DNA of 61,636 bases from Acinetobacter portensis (GTDB lineage: Bacteria > Pseudomonadota > Gammaproteobacteria > Pseudomonadales > Moraxellaceae), in NCBI RefSeq assembly GCF_009372215.1, contig NZ_LWRV01000034.1:1-61636 (forward strand). Direction: 5' to 3'. The notes beneath the pieces are model-generated. The model was not told where the DNA came from, searched no databases, and saw only the letters and a list, made by a program, of their open reading frames with translations. Position numbers and translations under genes: made by a program. Within the stretch, counting starts at the first letter, position 1; the number at the start of each line of letters is the position of its first letter. Positions 26,600-36,336 of this stretch are shown here, piece after piece.

Positions 26600-27146
26600 G
26601 ACCAATCTCAGAAGATAACCATGTACGGTTTACGCCCATTTTTTTATAGGCAGCATCCCAACGGTCGTCATAAGGTAAGTTAAAAATTAAATCCATATCG
26701 GAGTCGCAAATGAGCCAATCACCACGAGAAATTTCTTGCTCTAGTTGGTTTTTGTCCCAGCTTGCATAGCCTAACGCAACTTGGTAACGACCAACACCTT
26801 CATTGTGTGCAATTGCATCTAAAATATCTTTAGATGTGGTAAGACACACATTTTCACCTATCGCAACAGATGATAGCCAAATGGGTTGACCTGTATGAAG
26901 TACAAAGCCTGCTTCTGGGCGTAAAGGACCACCTTGTAAAACATCGTGTGGATTTACATGATCGGCTTCTATATCGAGGTCATTTAAGAGTTCTTTAATT
27001 TGAAGACCAGAAGGGCGATTAATGATAATGCCTTGAGCGCCATCTTCATCGTGACGAGCTAAATAGATGACGGTATTTGCAAAGAAAGCATCATCCATAT
27101 CTGGTGGAGCAATAAGACAACGATGCATCAAATATTGTTTCGGCAC
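26592..27146 (-). CDS. YqgE/AlgH family protein
   Basis: A 184-residue soluble protein of the UPF0301 family. It begins [34 protein letters not shown] sequence, with GIIINRPSG and [15 protein letters not shown]. The biochemical role is unknown. It is usually encoded directly before ruvX, as here, with overlapping stop and start. The start is read as GTG at 27146, 10 bases after GGAG; a later ATG at 27128 is possible. Confidence 0.93.
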   Translation of the reverse strand: MPKQYLMHRCLIAPPDMDDAFFANTVIYLARHDEDGAQGIIINRPSGLQIKELLNDLDIEADHVNPHDVLQGGPLRPEAGFVLHTGQPIWLSSVAIGENVCLTTSKDILDAIAHNEGVGRYQVALGYASWDKNQLEQEISRGDWLICDSDMDLIFNLPYDDRWDAAYKKMGVNRTWLSSEIGHA

Positions 27147-27259
27147 CTAAAGGCTTCTCCTAAATTGATCAATTAATAAATGTCTATTTTAATAAATAAG
27201 TGACACAAACTTTGTTGTTTCACTCAATTATTTTTACATTTCAATTTTTAGTTTGTTTG

Positions 27260-28921
27260 TTAGACAGGTTGAAATTTCAATTGGCGTAATTGTTTCGCAT
27301 GTTGAAGGGTGGTTTCATTCAGTTCTATTCCCCCTGTCATACGTGCAAGTTCAAGAACTCGATCATCTTCTTCTAAGTCAATAATCGTACTACTTGCAGG
27401 GTCGGTTTGACGCTTTTTCACAAGTAAGTGTTGATCGGATTGTGCGGCAACTTGTGCTTGGTGGGTAATACATAAAATTTGAACATGTTGCCCTAAACCT
27501 GCAAGCAAACGACCGACTATTTCTGCTGTACCACCACTAATACCCACATCAATTTCATCGAAGACTAAAACCTCAGCTTCTGTTTTTTCAGCATTCATAA
27601 CTTGCATGACTAAGGCGATACGAGATAATTCACCACCCGAAGCAACACGTGCTAAAGGTTGAGCAGGGATGCCCTTATTTGCTGTAAATAAAAGCTGAAT
27701 AAAGCTTAAACCTTCACTTGAGACTTGTTCTAAAGGTTCAAATTTAAATTCGAAATGAGCTTCGGGTAACGCAAGTTGTTTCACTTGTTCTGTAAGATGT
27801 TTAGCTAAAGGAAGCGAAGCCTCGCGACGAATATTATCTAAATGTTGCGCTTTGGCTAAAAAGTCTTGATGTGAAGCTTCTACTTGTTCCGCTAGTGCTT
27901 CAGGGTCTTCTAGTTGATGTAGCTGCTCAAGCTCAGACTGCCAAGCATCATATTCTTCTTTGAGTGTTTCAGGCTGTGTTCTATATTTACGTGCTAAACG
28001 ATGGAAAACTTCAAGTTTAGAATTTAACTCTTCCATACGTTCAGGGTCGAAACTTTGTTTATCGATGAAATTACGTAAATTTGCAGTTGCATCATCTAGT
28101 TCACTTTGAGCATTCAAGAGTGATGTGTAAATTTCAGCGAGTTGTTCACTGCGTCCAGAATGTGACTCTAAACGACGTAAAATAGATGCAATTTCTTGAT
28201 TGATATTTTGTTCGGCATCATCAATTGCGCTAAGAGCATAACCACAATCTTGCATGATATTTTCATGGTGACTCAGGCGGTCGAACTCTTGTTCAATTTC
28301 TTTGTAATCGACTTGAACTAAATCTTCAAGTTCTTCGATTTGAAGTTCTAAGGTTTCTATACGTTGTTTACGCGTTGCTTGAGCATCCAATGCAGATTGA
28401 TGCTGACGGATATCTTTTTGCCATTTGCTATACGCATCACGGACATCTTGAGCAGGTATATAGAAATTATTGTAGCGGTCTAACCAATGTTTTGGATAAG
28501 GTGGTTCTAATAGTTGTTGTTGGCTGTGCTGACTATAAAGTTGCACGAGTAAGCGTCCAATTTCTTTTAACTCAGACAAGCTACTTGGGCGACCATTAAT
28601 CCACGCTTTGCTTCGACCTGTGGCAAAAATTACACGACGTAAAAGAATTTCGCCAGATTCATCTGCTAATTCTTGCTCTTTTAGCCATAATGCTTCGGGG
28701 CTATTTTCTTTATAGCTGAATGTTGCAGTGACATCTGCTTTTTCAGAGCCAAAGCGAACATAATTGGTATCTGTTCTTTCGCCCAAACAAGCAGAAAGCG
28801 CATCGAGTAATAATGATTTTCCTGCGCCAGTTTCACCCGTAAGAACGTTAAAACCTTCTTCAATATCAATAGCTAAATGTTCGGCTAATGCGAAATTAAT
28901 CAGAGTTAAATGTGTCAGCAT
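27260..28921 (-). CDS. recN: DNA repair protein RecN
   Basis: SMC-like ATPase acting in double-strand break repair. Walker A GETGAGKSLLLD lies near residue 30. Two long coiled-coil arms span about 150-370. The C-terminal signature ASGGELSRIALVMQ and Walker B VLVFDEIDVGISG complete the ATPase. The start is placed at ATG 28921 (MLTHLTLINFALAEH), where RecN proteins begin; a slightly longer in-frame start at 28933 exists. Length is about 553 residues, normal for the family. It is monocistronic. No LexA-type box was recognised upstream. Confidence 0.95.
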   Translation of the reverse strand: MLTHLTLINFALAEHLAIDIEEGFNVLTGETGAGKSLLLDALSACLGERTDTNYVRFGSEKADVTATFSYKENSPEALWLKEQELADESGEILLRRVIFATGRSKAWINGRPSSLSELKEIGRLLVQLYSQHSQQQLLEPPYPKHWLDRYNNFYIPAQDVRDAYSKWQKDIRQHQSALDAQATRKQRIETLELQIEELEDLVQVDYKEIEQEFDRLSHHENIMQDCGYALSAIDDAEQNINQEIASILRRLESHSGRSEQLAEIYTSLLNAQSELDDATANLRNFIDKQSFDPERMEELNSKLEVFHRLARKYRTQPETLKEEYDAWQSELEQLHQLEDPEALAEQVEASHQDFLAKAQHLDNIRREASLPLAKHLTEQVKQLALPEAHFEFKFEPLEQVSSEGLSFIQLLFTANKGIPAQPLARVASGGELSRIALVMQVMNAEKTEAEVLVFDEIDVGISGGTAEIVGRLLAGLGQHVQILCITHQAQVAAQSDQHLLVKKRQTDPASSTIIDLEEDDRVLELARMTGGIELNETTLQHAKQLRQLKFQPV

Positions 28922-29465
28922 AAACGCATCCAAGCTGCGAAAAGTTTAGTTAAAGGTCGTCAAGTTTTGTTTTTTGCTACAAAATCAGATTAATTCTATC
29001 TTAAAATAACGCTAAAAATAATACTGATTAGAATTAAACAGACCATTCAAAATAAAAGGGAATTTCTTAAATATACGCTAAATATAGGGTTTAGAGCATG
29101 TTTTTTCATAGGTATTAAACATCTCTTTGTAAAGATGATGAAGATCTTATTGAATTGAAAACATTTTAAGTGATTGTAGGAGAGAGTCTTGCTTGAAACC
29201 CAATCGTGAAATATAAGTATGGAATATTTCTTGCTATGCAAAAGTCATCTGAAACTTTAGTGAGTATTGTGCAAAAAGTGATTTGTACTTATGGTGTAGT
29301 TGCTTTAAAATTCTGTGAAATTGAGGTGAGTAGGCAAAAGCAAAAGCATCATTTATGCTTAAGTTTGAAGCGTATTGTTTTACCTATAAAGAGATTAATT
29401 GGTCTATTTATCTTTCTAAATAAACTAATTATAAAATATAAAAACGCGTTATTTGGAGAGTACGC
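28922..29465. other. Intergenic region between recN and ppnP
   Basis: 544 AT-rich bases. A 96-codon frame at 29206-29496 starts with GTG, has no ribosome binding site, looks unlike a folded protein and runs into ppnP, so it is not called. The region must hold the divergent recN and ppnP promoters. No RNA gene was recognised. Confidence 0.5.
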
Positions 29466-29789
29466 ATGTCAGCCCAGTTTGATCATGTATCTGTAGTAAA
29501 AAAATCGAATGTTTATTTTGATGGGTTATGTGTCAGCCACACTGTTCAATTTGAAGATGGAACAAAAAAGACATTAGGCGTACTTTTACCAAGTAAACAA
29601 GAACTCACTTTTGCAACTCATGTTCCTGAGCGTATGGAAATTATTTCAGGTGAATGTCGTGTACGCATTGCCGATAATGAAGAAAGCGAATTGTTTCGTG
29701 CAGGACAATCGTTCTATGTGCCTGGAAATAGCCGTTTTAAAATTGAAGCAGATGAAGTTGTAGATTATGTTTGCCATTTGGGTGGTTAA
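29466..29789 (+). CDS. ppnP: Pyrimidine/purine nucleoside phosphorylase (PpnP, DUF1255)
   Basis: A small cupin-fold enzyme of 107 residues that splits nucleosides with phosphate. Family marks are NVYFDG (residues 15-20), [31 protein letters not shown] and the closing [11 protein letters not shown]. It is a little longer at the N-terminus than the E. coli protein. The start is supported by TTTGGAGAG upstream of the ATG. It is a single gene, followed by a hairpin terminator. Confidence 0.92.
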   Translation: MSAQFDHVSVVKKSNVYFDGLCVSHTVQFEDGTKKTLGVLLPSKQELTFATHVPERMEIISGECRVRIADNEESELFRAGQSFYVPGNSRFKIEADEVVDYVCHLGG

Positions 29790-29854
29790 GCATTAAATCA
29801 GAAGATTCAGACAAAGAAATTTTAGCCTAAATCGGTTAAACTAATGATTCAGCA

Positions 29855-29892
29855 TAAATCCTGTAAAGTCTGCTTTGCAGGATTTTTCTTTT
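29855..29892 (+). terminator. Intrinsic terminator after ppnP
   Basis: AAATCCTGTAAAG at 29856-29868 pairs with CTTTGCAGGATTT at 29873-29885 (one wobble), followed by TTTCTTTTT. Confidence 0.82.
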
Positions 29893-29924
29893 TGTATTAT
29901 CAGTCAACATGTTAGAGGTCGTTC

Positions 29925-30680
29925 ATGGCAAAAACTGAATATTTTTATGGCATTCACTCGGTGGAGTCATTGTTGGAGCTTGAACCAGAACGAGTTTTAA
30001 CACTATTTTCTTTAAAAGGTAGAGATGATCTACGTTTGAAGCGTGTACTTGAATTGGCTGAACCTTTTGGTATTAGCGTACAACAAGCCAGTAAAGATAA
30101 ATTAGAAAAACTTGCAGGACAGCCTTTCCATCAAGGTGTGGTTGCGGCTGTACGTTCGCATCCAACATTAAATGAAAAAGATCTTGAAGAGCTTTTAACT
30201 CAAAATCCTCAAGCACTTTTACTGGCACTTGACCATATTACAGACCCGCATAATTTAGGTGCATGTATTCGTACTGCTGCGGCAATGGGTGTGGAAGCCG
30301 TGATTGCACCACGTGATCGTTCTGCAACATTAACGCCTACAGCACGTAAAGTGGCTGCAGGTGGCGCAGAAAAAGTGAAGTTTATCCAAGTCACAAATTT
30401 GGCACGTACATTAGATCAAATGAAAGAAGATTATAATGTTCGTGTTGTAGGCACAATGCTTGATGAAAAAGCCTTACCTATTCAGAGTTTCGACTTTACT
30501 GGAACAGGTATTTGTGTGGTGATGGGCGCAGAAGATACAGGTTTACGTCCAATTACTCAGGCTCAGTGTGATCAAACTGTATATATTCCAATGGCAGGAA
30601 ATTTACAGAGTTTAAATGTCAGCGTTGCAACAGGGATGGCTTTGTATGAAGCTTGCCGTCAACGTAATGTTAATTCATAA
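29925..30680 (+). CDS. rlmB: 23S rRNA (guanosine(2251)-2'-O)-methyltransferase RlmB
   Basis: SPOUT-fold rRNA methyltransferase of 251 residues. The N-terminal L30e-like substrate-binding domain (FYGIHSVESLLE) is followed by the trefoil-knot domain with DHITDPHNLGACIRTA, the GAEDTGLRP loop and IPMAGNLQSLNVSVATGM. It methylates the ribose of G2251 in the ribosomal P loop and acts as a dimer. The following transporter gene starts 15 bases later and may be co-transcribed. Confidence 0.96.
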   Translation: MAKTEYFYGIHSVESLLELEPERVLTLFSLKGRDDLRLKRVLELAEPFGISVQQASKDKLEKLAGQPFHQGVVAAVRSHPTLNEKDLEELLTQNPQALLLALDHITDPHNLGACIRTAAAMGVEAVIAPRDRSATLTPTARKVAAGGAEKVKFIQVTNLARTLDQMKEDYNVRVVGTMLDEKALPIQSFDFTGTGICVVMGAEDTGLRPITQAQCDQTVYIPMAGNLQSLNVSVATGMALYEACRQRNVNS

Positions 30681-30695
30681 AAGCTGCACAACTAG

Positions 30696-31616
30696 ATGAC
30701 ATCAAGAACACAAGGCTATATTTATGTCCTAATCTCCATGTTGATTTGGGGTGGTTTTACTTTAACGTCACGGTTAAATGTAAAATGGGGGATTGAAGCG
30801 TGGGATATTACCGCACTGCGCTTTGCTTTAGCCTTTGTGATTCTTGTGCCAATTTTAATTTATAAAAAAGACACCGCTTTTTTATGGAAAAAAAAGCCTT
30901 TTATCTTGGCGATGATTGGTGGTGTTGGTTATTGTTTAACGGCATATTCAGCATTTCATTATGTACCTGCTGCACATGCCGCTATTTTTTTAAATGGTTT
31001 TATTCCTTTATGTACCGCCTTTGCAGGTTTCTTGCTTTTCAAATATGCCTTCGATAAACATACATGGCTCAGTGTCATCATCATGATTGCATCTATTAGC
31101 ATCATGAGTTTACTTATGTATAGAGAAACAGGTGTTGCTTTTGGTTTAGGTGATTTGCTGTTTGTTTTAAGTGCAATGTGGTGGGGAGTGTTTTCGGTAC
31201 TTTTGCGCCAATGGAAACTTTCTGCATGGCATGCAATGTCAGGTGTAGCAATTTGGTCGGCAATTGTTTATTTGCCAATTTATATATTATTTTTACCCAA
31301 GCATTTATCTGAACCCGAGCCCATCCATCTTATGGCGCAAATGCTCTTTCATGGCGTATTTGTTGTAATTATTGCAACGCTTGCTTATGTAGAAGCCATT
31401 AAGCGCTTGGGTGCATTTAAAACAGGAAGTATTGTGACACTTGCGCCTTTTATGGCGGCAGTGATTGCAGTGCCCGTATTGGGTGAGCCTTTAAGTTTGG
31501 CTATTATTTGTGGCTTAATTGGTATGGCAATTGGTGCTTTGCAACCTTGGCGATGGTTTGGTCGGAAAGACAGTTTAGAAGTCCAACTTGAGCAACAAAA
31601 AAAGCAGTCTAATTAA
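30696..31616 (+). CDS. EamA family (DMT superfamily) transporter
   Basis: An inner-membrane protein of 306 residues with ten predicted membrane helices in two EamA repeats (about 8-140 and 152-288). The second repeat ends in a GEPLSLAIICGLIGM-type motif. The drug/metabolite transporter family includes amino-acid and metabolite exporters, and the substrate cannot be told. Its last codons (KKQSN-stop) form one arm of the terminator, and its stop codon overlaps the opposing coaE stop. Confidence 0.9.
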   Translation: MTSRTQGYIYVLISMLIWGGFTLTSRLNVKWGIEAWDITALRFALAFVILVPILIYKKDTAFLWKKKPFILAMIGGVGYCLTAYSAFHYVPAAHAAIFLNGFIPLCTAFAGFLLFKYAFDKHTWLSVIIMIASISIMSLLMYRETGVAFGLGDLLFVLSAMWWGVFSVLLRQWKLSAWHAMSGVAIWSAIVYLPIYILFLPKHLSEPEPIHLMAQMLFHGVFVVIIATLAYVEAIKRLGAFKTGSIVTLAPFMAAVIAVPVLGEPLSLAIICGLIGMAIGALQPWRWFGRKDSLEVQLEQQKKQSN

Positions 31617-31628
31617 GACTGCTTTTTT
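31597..31628. terminator. Bidirectional terminator built from the 3' ends of two genes
   Basis: AAAAAGCAGTCT and AGACTGCTTTTTT form a long stem. The overlapping stop codons of the EamA gene (+) and coaE (-) lie in the loop, so both arms are coding. Confidence 0.9.
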
Positions 31629-32218
31629 GATAGTGCTAAATATTCTTGATGTAGAGTTTTCAGCTTTTCATATAAATGATCAAGATGCCCATCATTTAAC
31701 ACAATATCATCTGCTAATTTTTGTTTTTCTATACGCGGCATTTGCGCTTGAATGATACTTTTAATTTGCTCAATATTTTGCCCATCACGTTGCGATGCGC
31801 GTTCAATTTGTAACTCTTCTGATGCATCTATGAGTAAGGTGCGATGTGTTAATTGATACTGTTTACTTTCAAAAAGTAGCGGTGAAACTAAAATAACATA
31901 ATCACTTTGAGCTTTAGCTAACTGTTGAATAATAGAGCTTCGAATAGCAGGGTGGGTAATATTTTCTAAGGTTTTACGTGCGCTTGGATCTGCAAAAATG
32001 TGTTCACGTAATGCACGTCGATTCAGTTCACCATTTTCAAGTAAAACCCAATCACCAAAAGCTTGTTGAATTTGAGCCAAGGCAGGTTGCCCAATCATTA
32101 CAATTTCTCGGGCAACAATATCGGCATCTATAACGACAATATTTTGAGATTCAAACCACTGGCTAGCAGCCGATTTACCACTACCAATTCCACCTGTTAA
32201 ACCCAAAATAAATGACAT
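31613..32218 (-). CDS. coaE: Dephospho-CoA kinase
   Basis: Last enzyme of coenzyme A synthesis, phosphorylating the 3'-OH of dephospho-CoA. It has 201 residues. P-loop GLTGGIGSGKS is at 7-17, followed by DADIVAREIV, ITHPAIRSSI, VSPLLFES and the lid Arg in QIERASQRDG. It is the last gene of the pilB-pilC-pilD-coaE series, 2 bases after pilD, a common gene order in gammaproteobacteria. Confidence 0.96.
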   Translation of the reverse strand: MSFILGLTGGIGSGKSAASQWFESQNIVVIDADIVAREIVMIGQPALAQIQQAFGDWVLLENGELNRRALREHIFADPSARKTLENITHPAIRSSIIQQLAKAQSDYVILVSPLLFESKQYQLTHRTLLIDASEELQIERASQRDGQNIEQIKSIIQAQMPRIEKQKLADDIVLNDGHLDHLYEKLKTLHQEYLALSKKQS

Positions 32219-32220
32219 AA

Positions 32221-33087
32221 TTAACCTAACTGACCTAAATATAATTGCATGATTTGTTCACCCCAAAGAAAGGCAATCCAACCTGCTATTGCAATATAAG
32301 GACCAAATGCGAAAGGTTGATTTTCTTTGCGGACTTTTATCAAAATGATACCAATGATAGCACCAACCAATGATGAGAGTAGAACAATGAGTGGGAGCAT
32401 AAGTGGTCCCATCCATGCGCCTAATGCGGCAAGTAATTTAAAGTCGCCATAGCCCATACCTTCTTTGCCTGTCACTATTTTAAAAATGTAGTACACAATC
32501 CAAAGGCATAAGAAACCAATGATATAACCCCAAATTGCAGAAGTTGGTGTTGTGAAAAGACCAAAGCTATTAATTGCTAAACCAATAGCAGCTAAAGTGA
32601 GTGTATAGCGGTCTGGCAAAAGTTGTGTATCAAAATCGATAAAGGTTAAAGCAATTAAAATCCATGTTAAAACTAAGCCGAATAGCATTTGAAGTGTAGG
32701 CCCAAATACAGCGACAACAATGAGTGATGCTGTTGCTGTAAGTAGTTCAATGAGTGGATAGCGTATGTTAATTGGATTTTTACAGCTTCCACATTTCCCT
32801 TTTAAAAATATCCAACTAATCACAGGAATATTTTGATACCAACGAATAGCAGATTGGCATTTTGGGCATGTTGAATCAGGTTTGCTTAATGTGATTTTTG
32901 TTTCATCGATGATGGGTTGTTCAGGATGTAATAAAAATTGGCAATCTGTACGCCATTCTTGTTCCATCATTTTGGGGGTTCGATAAATGACAACATTTAA
33001 AAAACTACCAATACATAAACTAAAAAGCCCAACTGCGATATAAAGCGCAGTTGGGTTTGAAATAAAATAAGAGATTAATTCTTGCAT
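32221..33087 (-). CDS. pilD: Type IV prepilin peptidase / N-methyltransferase PilD
   Basis: Inner-membrane aspartyl protease of 288 residues that cleaves and N-methylates type IV prepilins and type II secretion pseudopilins. The cytoplasmic Cys-x-x-Cys pairs are at CPKCQ and CGSCK. The two catalytic Asp are in FIDFDTQLLPD and GYGDFKLLA. About eight membrane helices are present. The start overlaps the pilC stop by one base (TAATG), so the two are translationally coupled. Confidence 0.96.
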   Translation of the reverse strand: MQELISYFISNPTALYIAVGLFSLCIGSFLNVVIYRTPKMMEQEWRTDCQFLLHPEQPIIDETKITLSKPDSTCPKCQSAIRWYQNIPVISWIFLKGKCGSCKNPINIRYPLIELLTATASLIVVAVFGPTLQMLFGLVLTWILIALTFIDFDTQLLPDRYTLTLAAIGLAINSFGLFTTPTSAIWGYIIGFLCLWIVYYIFKIVTGKEGMGYGDFKLLAALGAWMGPLMLPLIVLLSSLVGAIIGIILIKVRKENQPFAFGPYIAIAGWIAFLWGEQIMQLYLGQLG

Positions 33088-34313
33088 TAAACCACAGAAC
33101 CCATTTGGAAAATTGGAAGGTACATCGCAATAACAAGACCACCTACAAGTACACCAAGCACAGCCATAATAAGTGGTTCCATCATTGATGTTAAACCATC
33201 TACAGCATTATCGACTTCATTTTCATAGTGAGTCGCGACTTTATCTAACATAGAGTCGAGCGCACCTGATTCTTCACCAATCGCCACCATTTGAATTGCC
33301 ATTGATGGAAAAACGTTAGTTGCTCGCATTGCAAATTGAAGTTGTTGCCCCGTAGAAACATCATCTCGAATACGCATGACAGCTTCTTCATAAACGACAT
33401 TATTTGTTGCACCTGCTGTTGATTCTAAGGCATCAATAAGGGGTACACCTGCTGCAAAGGTGGTTGCTAGTGTGCGGCTATAACGTGCAATAATTGCTTT
33501 ATAAACAAGATCACCAAAAATAGGGGCTTTTAAAGCAAGTTTATCGAGTAAATCTCGGAATGGTTTACTGCGTTTCTTTGCCTGTAAGAAGCCAGCAATA
33601 GTTGCTGCAATCGCAATAATTAAAATAAACCAATATTTCTGCATCCATTCAGACATATTGACCACTATTCTGGTAAATGCTGGTAATTCTGCACCAAAAG
33701 AGGTAAATAACTCTTCAAATACAGGAACTACTTTCACCATCAAAATAATAGTAACAACGAGTGCAACGATAACGACAGTAATAGGATACTTCATGGCTTT
33801 CTTAATTTTTTGTTTTAGAAGCTCACTTTTTTCTTTGTAAATTGCAACACGATCTAGCATGGTTTCGAGTGCACCCGATTGTTCGCCAGATTCAACCAGT
33901 GAGCAAAAGAGTTTGTCAAAATATTGAGGATACTTTTTTAATGCACCTGCAAAAGTATTACCGCCTTCAACTTCTCCTTTAATGCCTACAACCACTTCAC
34001 GCATTGCTGGGTTGTCTAAACCTTCAGCAACAATTTCAAAGCTTTGAACTAAAGGAACACCTGCTTTCATCATGGTTGCAAGCTGACGCGTAAAAATTGT
34101 AATGTCTAAAGTAGTTACTTTTTTCTTAAAAAGCCCCTCGAGAATATTTTTTTTCTTTTCTCGAATGGATTTAATGGTAATTCCTTGCTTGCGTAAGGTA
34201 ACTTTAGCCAAAGCCATATTACGAGCTGGAATTTCCCCTTTAAGTTTAGCCCCTTTACGGTCAACTCCATCGTATATGAAGGTGGGCATCATCTGTGCTT
34301 TTTTGACAGCCAT
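33087..34313 (-). CDS. pilC: Type IV pilus inner-membrane platform protein PilC
   Basis: A 408-residue GspF-family protein. It has two repeats of the type II secretion F domain (about 75-200 and 275-400), each with conserved FTRQLATMMKAGVPL- and YSRTLATTFAAGVPL-type segments, and three membrane helices. It is the platform on which PilB drives pilus assembly. It sits 29 bases after pilB and overlaps pilD. The start is ATG near ACGACGCATG, preceded by AAGGATAACG. Confidence 0.96.
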   Translation of the reverse strand: MAVKKAQMMPTFIYDGVDRKGAKLKGEIPARNMALAKVTLRKQGITIKSIREKKKNILEGLFKKKVTTLDITIFTRQLATMMKAGVPLVQSFEIVAEGLDNPAMREVVVGIKGEVEGGNTFAGALKKYPQYFDKLFCSLVESGEQSGALETMLDRVAIYKEKSELLKQKIKKAMKYPITVVIVALVVTIILMVKVVPVFEELFTSFGAELPAFTRIVVNMSEWMQKYWFILIIAIAATIAGFLQAKKRSKPFRDLLDKLALKAPIFGDLVYKAIIARYSRTLATTFAAGVPLIDALESTAGATNNVVYEEAVMRIRDDVSTGQQLQFAMRATNVFPSMAIQMVAIGEESGALDSMLDKVATHYENEVDNAVDGLTSMMEPLIMAVLGVLVGGLVIAMYLPIFQMGSVV

Positions 34314-34342
34314 GCGTCGTTATCCTTATTTTGAATCTTTAT

Positions 34343-36055
34343 TTATTCACTCGTCACACGATTTACTTCTTGTAAAGAAGTTACCCCTTGCATGACTTTT
34401 AATAAACCTGATCGGCGTAAATTGTTATAGCCTGCTTTTGCGGAAGCTTCTGCAATTTGAAGTGCATTACCATCTTCCATAATAATTTTTGAAATTTCGG
34501 GTGTTACTTTCATTACTTCATAAATACCAACACGTCCTTTATAGCCATCACGACACTCAGAACAGCCAACAGGTTGGAATATTTTAAGGTCAGGATTTGC
34601 TAAATCATCTGCTGTAAAGCCCATTTCTAATAAGCTCTGTTCAGGAACATCAGATGGCGTTTTACAGTGAGGACATAAGCGACGTGCTAAACGCTGTGCA
34701 ATTACTAGATTTACAGATGTTGCAATATTGAAAGATTGAACGCCCATATTTCTTAAACGCGTTAAAGTTTCAGGCGCGCTGTTGGTATGTAATGTAGACA
34801 TCACCATATGACCTGTTTGTGCTGCTTTAATTGCAATTTCAGCAGTTTCCAGATCACGAATTTCTCCGACCATCACAATATCAGGATCTTGTCGTAGGAA
34901 GGATTTTAATGCAGCAGAGAAAGTTAAACCAATTTTATTGTTTACGTTAACTTGGTTAATACCTTCTAAGTTAATTTCCACAGGATCTTCGGCAGTAGAA
35001 ATATTAGTATCTTCTCGGTTAAGAATGTTCAGACCTGTATATAAGGATACTGTTTTACCTGAACCAGTTGGACCCGTGATTAAAAGCATACCTTGAGGTT
35101 TGTCTAGAGCATCCATGAAAAGTTCTTTTTGCTCAGGTTCATAACCTAAAGCATCAATACCTAACATTGCACTCGATGGATCTAAAATACGCAGTACCAG
35201 TTTTTCACCAAACAATGTTGGGAGAGAGTTCACACGAAAATCGATGGCTTTGGTTTTAGAAATTTTTAATTTAATACGACCATCTTGTGGCACACGTTTT
35301 TCAGAGATGTCCATTTGGGACATCACTTTTAAACGTGAAGCTAAACGATTTGCAAGCTGTAGTGGGGGAGTGGCAATTTGACGTAAAACACCATCTACAC
35401 GGTAGCGAACACGATATGATTTTTCGTAAGGCTCAAAGTGTAAATCTGAAGCACCCATACGAATGGCATCTACTAAAAGTTTATTAATGTATTTAACAAT
35501 AGGCGATTCATCACCTGTAGGATCATCATTTTCCTGATTGTCTTGATTGGTATCTATTTCTTCAACTTCTAAATCGAAGTCATCATCGCCAAATTCAAAG
35601 CTACCGCTATCGGCATAAATATTTTCAATAACTTTGTCTAACTTGTCAGCCTCAACAATAATCGCTTCAACATTCATCTTACTGTTAAAACGAATAGCAT
35701 CCATTGCTTCTATATTTGTTGGATTGCTCGTTGCGACGTAAAGAAGGTTACCGCGACTAAAAATAGGCAACACTCGATGTTTAGTAATTATTTTGTCATC
35801 GATTCCTTCTTTAACCAACATGTCTGTATTGTATACGGATAGGTTAAAAATTGGCTCACCAAATTCTGTAGCAATCGTTTCGGCAATCAGGAGTGATGAA
35901 ATTTTTAGATTTTGAATTAAATAGGGAACAATGTCTTGCCCAGCTTTTTTTGCACTGATAATTGCATTTTGCATAGCTGCCGCATCAACAACCCCATTTT
36001 CAACGAGGCGTCGAATAAAGCCGGTAAATTTCGGTATAGATTGTGTGACTGACAT
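34343..36055 (-). CDS. pilB: Type IV pilus assembly ATPase PilB
   Basis: Hexameric extension ATPase of 570 residues. The N-terminal MshEN/GspE-N domain is about 10-160. Walker A GPTGSGKTVSLY lies near 328. The Asp box, Walker B (DIVMVGEIRD) and His box (TGHMVMSTLHTN) follow. The zinc-binding Cys are in LCPHC and GCSEC. It powers pilus extension, twitching and DNA uptake with PilC. It is first in the pilBCD-coaE operon. The fifth line of the pilus, pilA, is not in the window. Confidence 0.97.
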   Translation of the reverse strand: MSVTQSIPKFTGFIRRLVENGVVDAAAMQNAIISAKKAGQDIVPYLIQNLKISSLLIAETIATEFGEPIFNLSVYNTDMLVKEGIDDKIITKHRVLPIFSRGNLLYVATSNPTNIEAMDAIRFNSKMNVEAIIVEADKLDKVIENIYADSGSFEFGDDDFDLEVEEIDTNQDNQENDDPTGDESPIVKYINKLLVDAIRMGASDLHFEPYEKSYRVRYRVDGVLRQIATPPLQLANRLASRLKVMSQMDISEKRVPQDGRIKLKISKTKAIDFRVNSLPTLFGEKLVLRILDPSSAMLGIDALGYEPEQKELFMDALDKPQGMLLITGPTGSGKTVSLYTGLNILNREDTNISTAEDPVEINLEGINQVNVNNKIGLTFSAALKSFLRQDPDIVMVGEIRDLETAEIAIKAAQTGHMVMSTLHTNSAPETLTRLRNMGVQSFNIATSVNLVIAQRLARRLCPHCKTPSDVPEQSLLEMGFTADDLANPDLKIFQPVGCSECRDGYKGRVGIYEVMKVTPEISKIIMEDGNALQIAEASAKAGYNNLRRSGLLKVMQGVTSLQEVNRVTSE

Positions 36056-36220
36056 CCCCGAGGTCCTTAAAAAAAATAATGTTTATAATTGGTATAATAA
36101 AATTATACTTTTGTTACGAAAAAATACCACATGTAAAATGAATATCCCTAGTTAAGTCTGCATAATAAATGTGAGCTATTTATGGGAAAGCCATAAAATT
36201 GCAGAATATGACCTGAGTTA

Positions 36221-36248
36221 TTAGAAATATTTTATAAATTTGTATAAT
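36221..36248 (+). promoter_or_regulatory. Candidate tpiA promoter
   Basis: TATAAT at 36243-36248 is a perfect -10. TTAGAA at 36221-36226, 16 bases upstream, is a weak -35. It lies about 90 bases before the tpiA start. Confidence 0.45.
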
Positions 36249-36336
36249 GAAAGTCGTTTAAATTTTTTAAGCACAAATTATTTTTACGTGTAGAATGTGC
36301 TCGGTTTTCAGAATTGTTTTTTTGCAGGTTATTTGT

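Noticed and set aside
29206..29496. 96-codon plus-strand frame before ppnP
   Set aside because: GTG start without ribosome binding site, low-complexity Lys/Ile/Leu-rich product, overlap with ppnP.
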